NCBI RefSeq assembly: GCF_014284305.1
Contig: NZ_JACOFW010000001.1
Span: forward strand, 186,001-250,000
From: Affinundibacterium seohonense
GTDB lineage: Bacteria; Pseudomonadota; Gammaproteobacteria; Burkholderiales; Burkholderiaceae_D
Length of the DNA stretch: 64,000 bases
Direction of reading: 5' to 3'
A program made the translations under genes and the position numbers. The notes below the pieces were generated by a model. The model made no database searches. It was not told the origin of the DNA and saw nothing but the letters and a program-made list of their open reading frames with translations. This document shows positions 30,050 to 39,199 of the stretch, in pieces (position 1 is the stretch's first letter; every line of letters begins with the position of its first letter).

Positions 30050-30514
30050 ATGACATCAAGTACGCAACATGCAAATCCAAGCAAAACTCGCTCACCTCGT
30101 CATCGGGCTCGTGAATTCGCTTTGCAGGGTATTTATCAGTGGCTTTTGAATAATGAGGACTCTGGGGTGATTGATGCTCATATCCGGGAAGCGCATGGTT
30201 TTGATAAGGCTGATCGTGAGCATTTTGATGCATTACTTCACGGCGCTATCAATCAATCCATTCAACTTCGTGAAGAGTTTTCGCCATTTATCGATCGTGG
30301 TGTGGCAGAGTTGTCTCCAATTGAACACGCTGCATTGTTAATTGGCGCGTATGAAATGAAAAATCATATCGAAATTCCATACCGAGTGATTATCAATGAG
30401 GCTGTTGAATTGACAAAGTCGTTTGGTGGGCAAGATGGGCACAAGTATGTCAATGGTGTGTTAGACAAACTTGCTACCCGATTACGTGCGACTGAAGTCG
30501 ATAGTAGGAAGTAA
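30050..30514 (+). CDS. nusB: Transcription antitermination factor NusB
   Basis: RNA-binding partner of NusE (S10) in the rRNA antitermination complex. The 154 residues are all-helical with the family blocks [18 protein letters not shown] near the N-terminus, [16 protein letters not shown] and [18 protein letters not shown]...[18 protein letters not shown] site precedes the ATG. It is the last gene of the rib-nusB group and has a strong terminator. Confidence 0.96.
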   Translation: MTSSTQHANPSKTRSPRHRAREFALQGIYQWLLNNEDSGVIDAHIREAHGFDKADREHFDALLHGAINQSIQLREEFSPFIDRGVAELSPIEHAALLIGAYEMKNHIEIPYRVIINEAVELTKSFGGQDGHKYVNGVLDKLATRLRATEVDSRK

Positions 30515-30556
30515 TAGCAAATTTCGGTACTCTGTTACTTGTAGTTGCGAATGATG

Positions 30557-30593
30557 AAAAGCCCCAGTTGATTGATTTGGCTGGGGCTTTTTT
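30557..30593 (+). terminator. Rho-independent terminator after nusB
   Basis: AAAAGCCCCAG pairs with CTGGGGCTTTT over a 13-base loop and ends in T6. It also gives a T-rich end for minus-strand transcription from the neighbouring DUF3224 gene. Confidence 0.9.
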
Positions 30594-30676
30594 ACAGCGT
30601 ATTTTTGATACGTAAATTTTCTCTATAGTTTCGCATAGCAGTAGGTTTCAACTACCCGCCGTGCCCGACGAGTCTT

Positions 30677-31063
30677 TTACTCGAAGCTATATTCAAGCAA
30701 GACTTGAGATGCATCATTGCCGGTTGTGCTCCAGGTGGTTCTTCCATGTCCTTTGATGCCCGTGAAATCACCTGTTCCTGAGCCCGAGACTACATTCAAG
30801 GTACTTATCGATTGACCTGATTTCATTGATCCGATGTGCTGCAAAATAAAGCCACCAACCCGATCACCGATTTTTCCGGTCAGATATTCTAGGCCAACAA
30901 AATTTGATGTGCCAGTCGTGCCGGCAAACGCCAAGCATTCAAAACGTGACTCCGCTTCGATATCGCCAAGATACAGATGAGTTAGTTTGGATCTGCGCAA
31001 ACCTGTCGTTAGGTCCAATTTTTCATCCATGCCAAAAAGTTTTACTGTCCCACATGCCAGCAT
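30677..31063 (-). CDS. DUF3224 domain protein
   Basis: A 128-residue protein of the DUF3224 family, a small allene-oxide-cyclase-like beta barrel of unknown function. Family traits are the FVGLEYLTGKIGDRVGGF segment, LQHIGSM, VVSGSGTGDFTGIKG and the closing LLEYSFE. The ATG at 31063 is chosen because GGGGAGA lies 7 bp upstream; a TTG at 31078 is possible. It is transcribed away from a LysR-type regulator gene 235 bp distant, the usual arrangement of a regulator and its target. No signal peptide is seen. Confidence 0.78.
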   Translation of the reverse strand: MLACGTVKLFGMDEKLDLTTGLRRSKLTHLYLGDIEAESRFECLAFAGTTGTSNFVGLEYLTGKIGDRVGGFILQHIGSMKSGQSISTLNVVSGSGTGDFTGIKGHGRTTWSTTGNDASQVLLEYSFE

Positions 31064-31298
31064 TATTGTTCTCCCCAAGGATTTTCAAAATGTCAATCGG
31101 TATATAAATTAACTTTTGAATATGTTTTGTTCTTATTATGTAAATACGAGTTGGACTTCACGTCTCTTATTTGTATTCATGGTTGAGTATTTCAAAATTC
31201 AAGTATCATGTCCACTCACAAATTCGCATACTTAATGTGATTTTATTATAGGGTGGTTGCATTTCTGAAATAATTTTAACTTAAACAATATTAATTAT

Positions 31299-32240
31299 AT
31301 GATGAAATTTAGGCAAATTGAGGCATTTCGTTGCCTTATGGTCTCGGGTACGAGTATCGGTGCAGCTAGAAAGATGAATATTACGCAGCCAGCAATTAGT
31401 AGGCTGGTGTCGGATTTGGAGGATAGTCTCGGTTTTCGTCTGTTCAATCGTTCCAAGGGCCGTTTAGAACCAACAACTGCAGGTGTACGTTTTTATCGTG
31501 CCGTTGAGGAAAATTTTCTTGGATTGGAACGCTTGAGCCAAGTCGCTAGCAATATTCGTAACGAGACACCTGAGGGGATTTCGGTTGCTTGCCTATTCGT
31601 GCTTTCAACGACTTTGATGCCTTTGGTTCTAAAGGAGTTTTTTAAATATCATCCTGATGTACCGGTAACGGTTGATACATGCAATGGTCCCGAAATTTTA
31701 GTGCGATTGCAGGATATGAAAGTGGATATGGCAATTGCGCTCGATTTTCCACCATTTGCGGGTATCGAAATTGAAAAGATTTTAAAGGTGAATGTCATGT
31801 GTGCGATGCCCGATGGGCATCGGCTAACGCATAAAGAAATTATTTATCCTAGCGATTTAGACGGCGAAAATATGATTGGATGGGTGCCGATTATTTCTCA
31901 AAATTATGAGAAAGAACGGAAAAGTTTGGCTGCGGCTGGAAGTGTTCCACGTAATGTGATTAAAACACACACTTCACATACGCGTTATGCAATGGTTGCG
32001 AACGGTCTCGGTTTGTCTATTGTCGAGCCATTTGCCGCAAAAATTTGGAAGGCAAATGGCGTGGTCGTCAGGCCATTTGCGGGCAATATTAGCTATGAAT
32101 ATGTGTTGGCATATCCGGGTGGTGGAATTCGTTCGCAACTCATGCATGACTTTCGAGATGCTGTGATTAAAGTCGCGAAAGAGTATGATTTTGGTTTTGA
32201 TGCGAGGTCTAGTACTGGCGGCGGTATTGCTGTGCTCTAG
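31299..32240 (+). CDS. LysR-family transcriptional regulator
   Basis: DNA-binding regulator of 313 residues. The N-terminal winged helix-turn-helix (residues 1-62) contains GTSIGAARKMNITQPAISRL and LFNRSKGRLEPT. The C-terminal effector-binding domain (about 90-300) is periplasmic-binding-protein-like. The ligand is unknown; LysR proteins of this form (MKFRQIEAFRCLMVSGT) often control catabolic or transport genes. It diverges from the DUF3224 gene, its likeliest target together with itself. Confidence 0.9.
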   Translation: MMKFRQIEAFRCLMVSGTSIGAARKMNITQPAISRLVSDLEDSLGFRLFNRSKGRLEPTTAGVRFYRAVEENFLGLERLSQVASNIRNETPEGISVACLFVLSTTLMPLVLKEFFKYHPDVPVTVDTCNGPEILVRLQDMKVDMAIALDFPPFAGIEIEKILKVNVMCAMPDGHRLTHKEIIYPSDLDGENMIGWVPIISQNYEKERKSLAAAGSVPRNVIKTHTSHTRYAMVANGLGLSIVEPFAAKIWKANGVVVRPFAGNISYEYVLAYPGGGIRSQLMHDFRDAVIKVAKEYDFGFDARSSTGGGIAVL

Positions 32241-32245
32241 TGGAT

Positions 32246-32280
32246 ATGATGCGTTCGTTGAATCTCTCTGAACGCATCAT
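32246..32280. terminator. Inverted repeat between convergent lysR and transglycosylase genes
   Basis: An 11-bp perfect stem (ATGATGCGTTC and its complement) with a 13-base loop begins 6 bp after the lysR stop. There is no T tract, so termination is only inferred from its place between two converging genes. Confidence 0.5.
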
Positions 32281-32310
32281 TCGTAACTGCTTCGACGACT
32301 GATTACTGAA

Positions 32311-33261
32311 TTAAATTCCTGCAACTTGGTCGGTATTAATGGCGGAACGCTGAGTAATTTCATCATTGCGTTTTTCAATGATGTTTTCTTGTGGGCGAGC
32401 AATCATGGTCGGCTTTGCAGTGGTCGAATAAATTGATACTGATTTACCTGCTGCTACATCTTTCAAACGCTTATATTCAGCCATCACTAAGCTACCATAT
32501 CCGCCATCGGTTTCATTTTCTGCCGCACCAACATAGCGCTTCAGACCTGCTTCGATAGAGCCGGCGTTAGAAACATATTCTTTTAAAATCATGGCGCCGA
32601 CTTTAATGTTGGCGATTGGATTCAGTGCTGCTTTAATTCCACCCAAGTCAGAAAATTTTTCATGATGGATTTTTGACATGACTTGCATGAGCCCCTGCGC
32701 TCCAACCGGGCTTTCTGAAAAAGGATTGAAACGAGACTCGATAGCAATTACTGATAAAATCAATAATGGATCTAACTTGGTTTCTTTCGCAGTTAAATAG
32801 GTTGCTGATACCAACATATCAATCGCCTCATCGGCGACTCTGTAACGTTTTGAGAGCCAGCTTGTGACTAGTTGTTGTTGGCGTTGATTGCCAATGAGGG
32901 ATCTGCTGACTGCTGCGGTCGTGGGTTCACTATCGCTGCCAATTTCTTGATTGTTGACGTTAGAAATTAGTTGCGGTGAGGCCATCAATAGAGCTAAATC
33001 AGGTTCTGTAGTTTTGGTTTCAGAATTGCTGATCACTTCATTGCTGAAGGGCGAAATTGATTGAAATTTGTTTGCAAGTTCTGGATTGAAAAACATGCAT
33101 GTGAGTGTGAATAGTGCAAGTAGTCCTAAGCCTGAAGTAAACTGTAATGCAGTGGTCAGCGGTGCCACCTTTGTTTTGTTTGCTAATAAGCGCGCCATCT
33201 CTTTTTCTGCAGATATGCACTTGCTTGGTGAGCGAGCTGTTAAAATGAAATTGTGAAGCAT
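32311..33261 (-). CDS. Lytic transglycosylase (SLT domain), membrane anchored
   Basis: Peptidoglycan-cleaving enzyme. From the ATG at 33261 it has 316 residues, with AGGAGG 5 bp upstream; a GTG at 33291 is rejected. One transmembrane helix (about residues 45-65) anchors it with the catalytic part in the periplasm. The SLT fold runs from about residue 150 to 270, with the catalytic glutamate in AIESRFNPFSESPVGAQGLMQVM and the later motifs NIKVGAMILKEY and GSIEAGLKRYVGA. The C-terminal tail of some 50 residues is disordered-looking. Confidence 0.88.
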   Translation of the reverse strand: MLHNFILTARSPSKCISAEKEMARLLANKTKVAPLTTALQFTSGLGLLALFTLTCMFFNPELANKFQSISPFSNEVISNSETKTTEPDLALLMASPQLISNVNNQEIGSDSEPTTAAVSRSLIGNQRQQQLVTSWLSKRYRVADEAIDMLVSATYLTAKETKLDPLLILSVIAIESRFNPFSESPVGAQGLMQVMSKIHHEKFSDLGGIKAALNPIANIKVGAMILKEYVSNAGSIEAGLKRYVGAAENETDGGYGSLVMAEYKRLKDVAAGKSVSIYSTTAKPTMIARPQENIIEKRNDEITQRSAINTDQVAGI

Positions 33262-33766
33262 GCAACCTCCTGAATTGTCGAGAAGTGTCACGCATGTTCA
33301 CCATTGGCTGGTAATCATGCACATCTGCGAATCAGAAACATCGTCTAGGTAGTGAAAATACGCTATGCCTAAGACGCCGGAGTTTTCCATTCTTTTCGGT
33401 CTTGCATTGGCATGGCAGAAAAGAATAAATAACGATATTCGGGTTGGGCTTTCGCCTGATTTGATGTAAGGAGATTTCTTGTCCTTACTCATGAATGAGA
33501 TCCCGATTCCCATTTTCGTGTTCGAACGTCAGAATTTTTCGTTGAACTCGAATTCGACTTTGAAATATTACTGTAAATCAATTCAGTGGTTTTCAAAGTT
33601 GGGCGAATTGTAGGGGGGCATTTATATCAAGTCAATACTATAGAATGAGTTCTTTACTACTTTTGAATCTTATAAATTTGCTGCTATGCAGCAAAACCTA
33701 ATAAAATCAATCACTTGCCGATGTGTTTTAAGTAAAATCTTTGATTAATCGAAATCGTAAAAAAAG
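33262..33766. other. Intergenic region between transglycosylase gene and ubiD
   Basis: A 505-bp gap between divergent genes. It holds the ribosome binding site of the minus-strand gene, a G6 run near 33613 and a small perfect hairpin at 33677-33695 (TTTGCTGC, TAT, GCAGCAAA). Short open frames here lack any recognisable protein feature. No confident promoter can be assigned. Confidence 0.45.
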
Positions 33767-35251
33767 ATGAAATATACAGATTTAAGGGACTTTATTTCCC
33801 AATTGCAGCAACAAAATCAATTAAAACAAATAGTTACACCCGTCTCGACATACCTGGAGATGACTGAAATTTGTGATCGCACTTTGCGCGCAGAGGGACC
33901 AGCGCTGCTTTTTATGAATCCAAAGGATCACTCGATTCCAGTTTTAGGTAATTTATTCGGAACGCCGAAACGGGTCGCAATGGGGATGGGGGCAAGCGAT
34001 ATCACCGAGTTGAGAAAAATTGGGCACGTACTTTCCTCCTTGAAGGAGCCAGAGCCACCGAAAGGATTTAAAGATATTCTTGGACTTGGTTCCCTCGTAA
34101 AAGCTGTGTGGGATATGGCTCCCAAGGAGTTGCGCAGCGCGCCTTGCCAGGAAATCGTTTGGGAAGGGAATGATGTTGACCTAAGTCGTTTACCTATTCA
34201 GCACTGCTGGCCGGGTGATGTGGCACCATTGATCACCTGGGGCTTGGTGATTACAAAAGGTCCGCATAAAAAACGTCAAAATTTGGGGATCTATCGCCAA
34301 CAAGTTTTGAGTCGAAATAAAGTCATCATGCGCTGGCTTGCTCATCGTGGTGGTGCCTTGGATTTTCGTGAGCATGCTTTATCATCTAAAGGTCAGCCAT
34401 ATCCAATTGCAGTCGCGCTTGGTGCTGATCCGGCGACTATTCTGGGGGCGGTTACTCCAGTACCTGATAGTCTGTCTGAATATCAGTTTGCAGGCCTATT
34501 GCGTGGTAGTCGCACCGAATTGGTGAAAGCAATTGGAAGTGAGCTCAGAGTGCCTGCATCTGCTGAGATTGTATTGGAAGGACACATCTATCCAGATGAA
34601 TCTCATCCTAGTGGCTATGAACATGCGTTGGAGGGCCCGTATGGGGATCATACTGGATACTATAATGAGCAAGATAGTTTTCCAGTGTTTACGATAGATA
34701 GAATTACCATGCGAAGGAACCCTATCTATCATTCGACTTATACTGGAAAACCGCCAGATGAACCTGCGATTTTGGGCGTGGCATTGAATGAGGTTTTCAT
34801 TCCTTTGCTGCAGAAGCAGTTTCCGGAAATCACCGATTTTTATCTGCCACCAGAAGGGTGCAGTTATCGAATGGCCGTGGTGCAAATTAAAAAATCCTAT
34901 GCCGGTCATGCAAAGCGTGTGATGTTTGGTGTGTGGAGTTTCTTGCGTCAATTTATGTACACTAAATTCATTATTGTGGTTGATGAAGACGTGAATATCC
35001 GTGACTGGAAAGAAGTCATATGGGCGATCACAACACGTGTAGATCCAATTCGCGACACAACGATGGTGGATAACACACCAATTGATTACTTGGATTTTGC
35101 CTCGCCGATTAGTGGCTTGGGTAGCAAGATGGGTTTGGATGCAACCAATAAGTGGCCAGGTGAAACCACGCGTGAATGGGGTACGACAATTCAAATGTCG
35201 CCCGAGGTCAAAAAGCGCATTGATAATATCTGGCAAGAACTCGGTCTGTAA
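33767..35251 (+). CDS. ubiD: 4-hydroxy-3-polyprenylbenzoate decarboxylase
   Basis: Prenylated-FMN-dependent decarboxylase of ubiquinone synthesis; UbiX makes its cofactor. The 494 residues match the E. coli protein along its length: [48 protein letters not shown] and the conserved [12 protein letters not shown] active-site region. Metal and cofactor residues lie between about 170 and 290. It is a single gene whose stop lies 67 bp before the SRP RNA gene. Confidence 0.96.
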   Translation: MKYTDLRDFISQLQQQNQLKQIVTPVSTYLEMTEICDRTLRAEGPALLFMNPKDHSIPVLGNLFGTPKRVAMGMGASDITELRKIGHVLSSLKEPEPPKGFKDILGLGSLVKAVWDMAPKELRSAPCQEIVWEGNDVDLSRLPIQHCWPGDVAPLITWGLVITKGPHKKRQNLGIYRQQVLSRNKVIMRWLAHRGGALDFREHALSSKGQPYPIAVALGADPATILGAVTPVPDSLSEYQFAGLLRGSRTELVKAIGSELRVPASAEIVLEGHIYPDESHPSGYEHALEGPYGDHTGYYNEQDSFPVFTIDRITMRRNPIYHSTYTGKPPDEPAILGVALNEVFIPLLQKQFPEITDFYLPPEGCSYRMAVVQIKKSYAGHAKRVMFGVWSFLRQFMYTKFIIVVDEDVNIRDWKEVIWAITTRVDPIRDTTMVDNTPIDYLDFASPISGLGSKMGLDATNKWPGETTREWGTTIQMSPEVKKRIDNIWQELGL

Positions 35252-35282
35252 TGGTCGGTCTTTTTTTGAATTTGATTTTTCA

Positions 35283-35311
35283 TTCACGAATGTCGAGCAA
35301 TGCGTTATAAT
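35283..35311 (+). promoter_or_regulatory. Promoter of the SRP RNA gene
   Basis: A perfect TATAAT (35306-35311) follows TTCACG (35283-35288) with 17-bp spacing. Transcription would start at the G pair at 35319, the predicted RNA 5' end. Confidence 0.65.
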
Positions 35312-35318
35312 TTGGGTT

Positions 35319-35414
35319 GGCGGGCCCCTGCGCATTGCGGCGTGGCCAATCTGGTCAGGTCGGGAACGAAGCAGCCACAGTCATTTCCCGTAAGTGCCGC
35401 AGATCAGGCTCGCC
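35319..35414 (+). ncRNA. ffs: Signal recognition particle 4.5S RNA
   Basis: RNA core of the signal recognition particle, which binds Ffh and targets membrane proteins. The conserved domain IV is seen as GGTCAGGTCGGGAACGAAGC followed by AGCC: the GGAA tetraloop with the two symmetric internal loops that bind Ffh. The ends pair (GGCGGGCC with GGCTCGCC, one G-U pair), giving a hairpin of about 96 nt, the small bacterial type. A pyrimidine/T-rich stretch follows. Its place just before dnaX is common in Burkholderiales. Confidence 0.93.
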
Positions 35415-35735
35415 TCTTTCTCTTATCTGGACTAGCTCCATACTCGATTTTCGCAATTTGATTCCTTTCCACATTATTGACTGTTAACTGGCAAACAGTT
35501 TGTCTAACTAGTTTTTATAGTTGATCCTAAAGTTGATTACTGTGGACTCATCTGGTAAATCTCATTCGTCATGCAAATAGAAGCTGTCAATTTGCGCAAA
35601 ATTCTTTAGAATGCAGCAGCGATATTATGAGCAGTCCTGTTTCTGATGGAAATGCGATTGACCGCATAATAATCTGCAATGGTTTCTATCATTAGTCGCG
35701 ACTTTTTGCGCACAAGAATAAGGTAAAATTGCAAG
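35415..35735. other. Intergenic region between ffs and dnaX
   Basis: About 320 bp without a recognisable gene. It begins with the T/C-rich end of the SRP RNA gene and ends with a -10-like TAAAAT (35724-35729) seven bases before the dnaX ATG. An imperfect inverted repeat around AACTGGCAAACAGTTTG (about 35487-35505) is present. Nothing else stands out. Confidence 0.45.
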
Positions 35736-38108
35736 ATGTCCTATCAAGTCCTCGCCCGAAAATATCGCCCCAAAAGTTTTGAAACTCTGGTTGGTCAAGA
35801 GCACGTTGTGCGTGCTCTATCTCACGCACTAGACCAGCAACGTTTGCATCACGCTTATTTGTTCACCGGGACACGTGGTGTCGGCAAAACGACCTTATCC
35901 CGTATTTTGGCAAAATCATTCAACTGTGAAAAAGGTATAACTGCAAAGCCTTGTGGGGTTTGTGACGCGTGTACGTCGATTGATGCAGGACGATTTGTTG
36001 ATTACATAGAAATGGATGCGGCCTCTAACCGCGGTGTCGATGAGATGGCATCACTGCTCGAACAGGCGATTTACGCACCCTCGAATGCACGTTTTAAAGT
36101 CTACATGATAGACGAGGTGCATATGTTGACCAACCATGCCTTTAACTCGATGTTAAAGACTTTAGAAGAGCCGCCTGAGCACGTCAAGTTTATTCTGGCA
36201 ACGACCGATCCGCAAAAAATACCGGTCACGGTTTTATCTCGTTGCCTGCAATTTAATTTGAAGCAAATGCCGCCAGGGCATATCGTCGGGCATCTTGAAA
36301 ATATTTTAGGGCAAGAGCATATCGATTTTGAGGTTTCTGCATTGCGTCTGTTAGCTCAAGGTGCACACGGTTCTATGCGCGATGCGCTGTCTTTAACTGA
36401 TCAAGCTATTGCTTATGCCGCCGGTAAAGTTAGTTTGGATGCCGTGCAGAGTATGTTGGGCGCGCTTGATCAATCGTATTTAATTCGCTTGCTAGATGCG
36501 CTCGTCGACGAAGATGGGGCAGCTTTATTGGCTGTGGCTGATGAAATGTCAGCTCGTAGCTTGTCGTATAAAGCGGCATTGCAGGATTTAGGCAGCATGT
36601 TGCACCAAATAGCGATTGCCCAAATGGTGCCATCTGCGTTGGCAGAAGATTTGCCCGAGCGCAGTGAGTTGTTGCGACTTGCTCAAAGCTTTAATAAAGA
36701 AGACGTACAGTTGTATTATCAGATCGTGGTTCATGGTCGAAATGAAATTGGACTTGCACCTGATGAATATGCGGGTTTTAGCATGACGCTGTTACGTATG
36801 TTGGCGTTCAGACCGGCATCGGTCGCTTCTTCCTCGAGTGGCGGTGGTGGCGGTGGTATAAGTCGTCGATCGTCCACAAATTTGGCGCCCAATATGCTGA
36901 CTAGTACGGTAGCTACCCCTGGGCCAGCAATCGCGCAGCGTGTTTCTCAGGAGTGTCTGCAAAGTCCGGTGAATGCTCCCGCCGTAGTGCAGCCCCTCCA
37001 GTCGATGTCGCCAGAGCTTTCTGCTCCTGCATTAGTAGTTGCGCCAGTGGCAACGCCATTAACAAGTGTGGCGCCGGCATCGAAACCGATAAGTCCAGCG
37101 ATGGCCGCATTAGCAGCAGCGCGGGCAGCTAGTGGTAAAAAGGTAGGCAATCCGACAGCCGCGGCGTCTGCCTCAACTTCAAATGTGATGCCTGCGGCAT
37201 CGATTGACACCGTCCGAGCCGAAGTGTCGACTGAATCACGAAATGTTGGGATTGCGCCTCTGGTGTCGGTTCCCGAATCGACTCCAAGAGCCACGACAAT
37301 CGCGCATTCTTCTCATGCCGATAAGATGCCAATACCCACTAGCGATAGCAATATGCCGCCACCTTGGGATGACTTTGAATCTCAAGCATTTGAAGTTCAG
37401 GCTTCGCAGCCACATATTGGACGTCATAAAGAGATGCAAGAAACTGACTATTGGAATGAAGATAGTTCTGATGAATTGCCAATGGAAACGTCTCCCGCGC
37501 CAGTAGATGTAGGATTGAATGTCCCGGGGCTTGTGGTTACAGCGCCTGCGATGGAAAAGATGCCGTCGATGGCAGATGATCAAGAAAGTCAAATTCTAGC
37601 ATCGCAAGACAATCTTGCATCAGAGGCGGTGAGTAGCAATATCGCGACCGCGACTATGGAAGTGATGCCGTCTCCAATTGCAAAGCTTTTGCAGTCAATG
37701 CCTATGGCGGAAATAAACTGGGACGGTCATTGGCCAAATTTGGCTGCTTCCTTGCCCGTTCGGGGTGTCGCGCAACAATTGGCGCAACAAAGTGAATTGA
37801 GGCATTGTGCCGTCAACGGTAACGCCATTCAGTTCAAGTTGTGCGTTCCGTTGCAGACTTTATTATCTGCAGGGAGTGGAGAAAAACTCAGCGCTGCATT
37901 GAATGAGCGCTTCGCAGAATTCGGACGTGAAATTCGTATTGATTTTGAAATTGGTGCTGTGGAGCAGACTGCCAATGCGCAAGCGGTAGCCGAACGTGCC
38001 GAACGCCAAGTTCAGGCCGAGCAGGCAATTCAATCAGATGGATTCGTGCAGACGCTAATGCGTGAATTTGGCGCTAGCATTTTGACAGGCAGCATACGTC
38101 CAATCTAG
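35736..38108 (+). CDS. dnaX: DNA polymerase III subunits gamma/tau
   Basis: Clamp-loader ATPase that also links the polymerase cores and the helicase. The 790 residues show the AAA+ module: Walker A GTRGVGKT, a four-cysteine zinc module (CEKGITAKPCGVCDAC), Walker B and IDEVHML, sensor LSRCLQF. Domain III ends near residue 370. A long Ala/Pro/Ser-rich linker (about 375-650) leads to the tau-specific C-terminal domain that binds the alpha subunit. An A5 run at 37137-37141 in the linker is followed in the +1 frame by a stop; whether a short gamma form is made is not certain. ybaB and recR follow. Confidence 0.96.
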   Translation: MSYQVLARKYRPKSFETLVGQEHVVRALSHALDQQRLHHAYLFTGTRGVGKTTLSRILAKSFNCEKGITAKPCGVCDACTSIDAGRFVDYIEMDAASNRGVDEMASLLEQAIYAPSNARFKVYMIDEVHMLTNHAFNSMLKTLEEPPEHVKFILATTDPQKIPVTVLSRCLQFNLKQMPPGHIVGHLENILGQEHIDFEVSALRLLAQGAHGSMRDALSLTDQAIAYAAGKVSLDAVQSMLGALDQSYLIRLLDALVDEDGAALLAVADEMSARSLSYKAALQDLGSMLHQIAIAQMVPSALAEDLPERSELLRLAQSFNKEDVQLYYQIVVHGRNEIGLAPDEYAGFSMTLLRMLAFRPASVASSSSGGGGGGISRRSSTNLAPNMLTSTVATPGPAIAQRVSQECLQSPVNAPAVVQPLQSMSPELSAPALVVAPVATPLTSVAPASKPISPAMAALAAARAASGKKVGNPTAAASASTSNVMPAASIDTVRAEVSTESRNVGIAPLVSVPESTPRATTIAHSSHADKMPIPTSDSNMPPPWDDFESQAFEVQASQPHIGRHKEMQETDYWNEDSSDELPMETSPAPVDVGLNVPGLVVTAPAMEKMPSMADDQESQILASQDNLASEAVSSNIATATMEVMPSPIAKLLQSMPMAEINWDGHWPNLAASLPVRGVAQQLAQQSELRHCAVNGNAIQFKLCVPLQTLLSAGSGEKLSAALNERFAEFGREIRIDFEIGAVEQTANAQAVAERAERQVQAEQAIQSDGFVQTLMREFGASILTGSIRPI

Positions 38109-38188
38109 TAAACATTTTGATTCGTTAGTAAGTGTGACGAACTCGGAACCAAGACTTTATTTATTCGTTTTATTTAGGAGAATTTATT

Positions 38189-38515
38189 ATGATGAAAAAT
38201 CAATTAGCAGGCTTGATGAAGCAAGCGCAAGCGATGCAAGATAATATGAAAAAAGCCCAAGATCAATTGGCATTGGTTGAGGTTGAAGGGCAGTCTGGTG
38301 CTGGTTTGGTGCGGGTTGTAATGACTTGTAAGAATGATGTAAAGCGCGTGACGATCGATCCATCTTTGCTGGCTGATGATAAAGATATGTTGGAGGATCT
38401 GGTTGCCGCAGCGTTTAACGATGCCGTGCGTAAAGCAGAGGCGACTAGCCAAGAAAAAATGGCTGGATTGACGGCTGGCATGCCATTGCCACCTGGTTTT
38501 AAGATGCCGTTCTAA
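38189..38515 (+). CDS. ybaB: YbaB/EbfC nucleoid-associated protein
   Basis: Small dimeric DNA-binding protein of the nucleoid, 108 residues, with the helix-strand-helix fold. Family features are [22 protein letters not shown], the beta core [16 protein letters not shown] and the closing [13 protein letters not shown] strong AGGAG site precedes the start. The dnaX-ybaB-recR order is conserved very widely in bacteria and suggests a link to recombination or replication repair. Confidence 0.96.
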   Translation: MMKNQLAGLMKQAQAMQDNMKKAQDQLALVEVEGQSGAGLVRVVMTCKNDVKRVTIDPSLLADDKDMLEDLVAAAFNDAVRKAEATSQEKMAGLTAGMPLPPGFKMPF

Positions 38516-38557
38516 TCGGTCTTGACGATTCATTAGTCTGCTATTTTTTACTATTCC

Positions 38558-38587
38558 GAAGCGCATCAAATTTTGATGCGCTTCTTT
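38558..38587 (+). terminator. Hairpin between ybaB and recR
   Basis: GAAGCGCATCAAA and its complement make a near-perfect palindrome with almost no loop, followed by TTTC. The T tract is short, so read-through into recR is likely. Confidence 0.6.
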
Positions 38588-38602
38588 CATTGAGAATGCC
38601 GA

Positions 38603-39199
38603 GTGAAAACATTAAGTAGTTTGGAACAGCTTGCTGAAGCTTTGCGACGCTTGCCCGGTGTCGGTCCTAAGTCTGCTTTGCGTATGACTTATCATTTGTT
38701 GCAACATGATAGGGAGGGTGCGGAACAGATCGGGAAGGCGATGCTCAATGCCTTAAATATGGTGCATAACTGTCGTTCTTGTAACACGTTTACGGAGAAT
38801 GAAGTTTGTGATACCTGTGCAGATAATCAACGTGATTTGTCTATGCTTTGTGTCGTTGAGTCCCCTAGCGATCAATTGATGATCGAACAAACGATGACGT
38901 TTAAAGGCTTGTATTTTGTATTGATGGGACGCTTGTCTCCGCTTGATGGTGTTGGTCCGCAGGACATTCATTTAGAAAAATTAATCCAGCGTGCGACGGA
39001 TGGCATCGTTAAAGAGGTTGTGTTGGCTACCAATTTCAATAATGAAGGTGAAGCGACCGCGCATTACATCAGCGAGACTTTAAAATCACGTGGACTGCAC
39101 GTCAGTCGACTGGCGCGTGGTGTGCCAGTTGGAGGTGAGTTGGAATATGTCGATCCGGGTACGATAGCGCGGGCGATGTTAGATAGACGGGTGACTTAA
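38603..39199 (+). CDS. recR: Recombination mediator RecR
   Basis: Works with RecO (and RecF) to load RecA on single-stranded gaps. The 198 residues have the N-terminal helix-hairpin-helix [11 protein letters not shown], a four-cysteine zinc finger (CRSC...CDTC, about 56-73), a Toprim domain with CVVESPSD, and the Walker-like end [14 protein letters not shown]. The start is GTG with only a weak ribosome binding site. The stop codon overlaps the ATG of the CoA-transferase gene by one base, so those two are translationally coupled. Confidence 0.96.
   Translation: MKTLSSLEQLAEALRRLPGVGPKSALRMTYHLLQHDREGAEQIGKAMLNALNMVHNCRSCNTFTENEVCDTCADNQRDLSMLCVVESPSDQLMIEQTMTFKGLYFVLMGRLSPLDGVGPQDIHLEKLIQRATDGIVKEVVLATNFNNEGEATAHYISETLKSRGLHVSRLARGVPVGGELEYVDPGTIARAMLDRRVT

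Noticed and set aside
33298..33513. Open frame of 71 codons on the minus strand upstream of the transglycosylase gene
   Set aside because: No ribosome site, no domain and no compositional sign of a protein; the gap more likely holds promoters.
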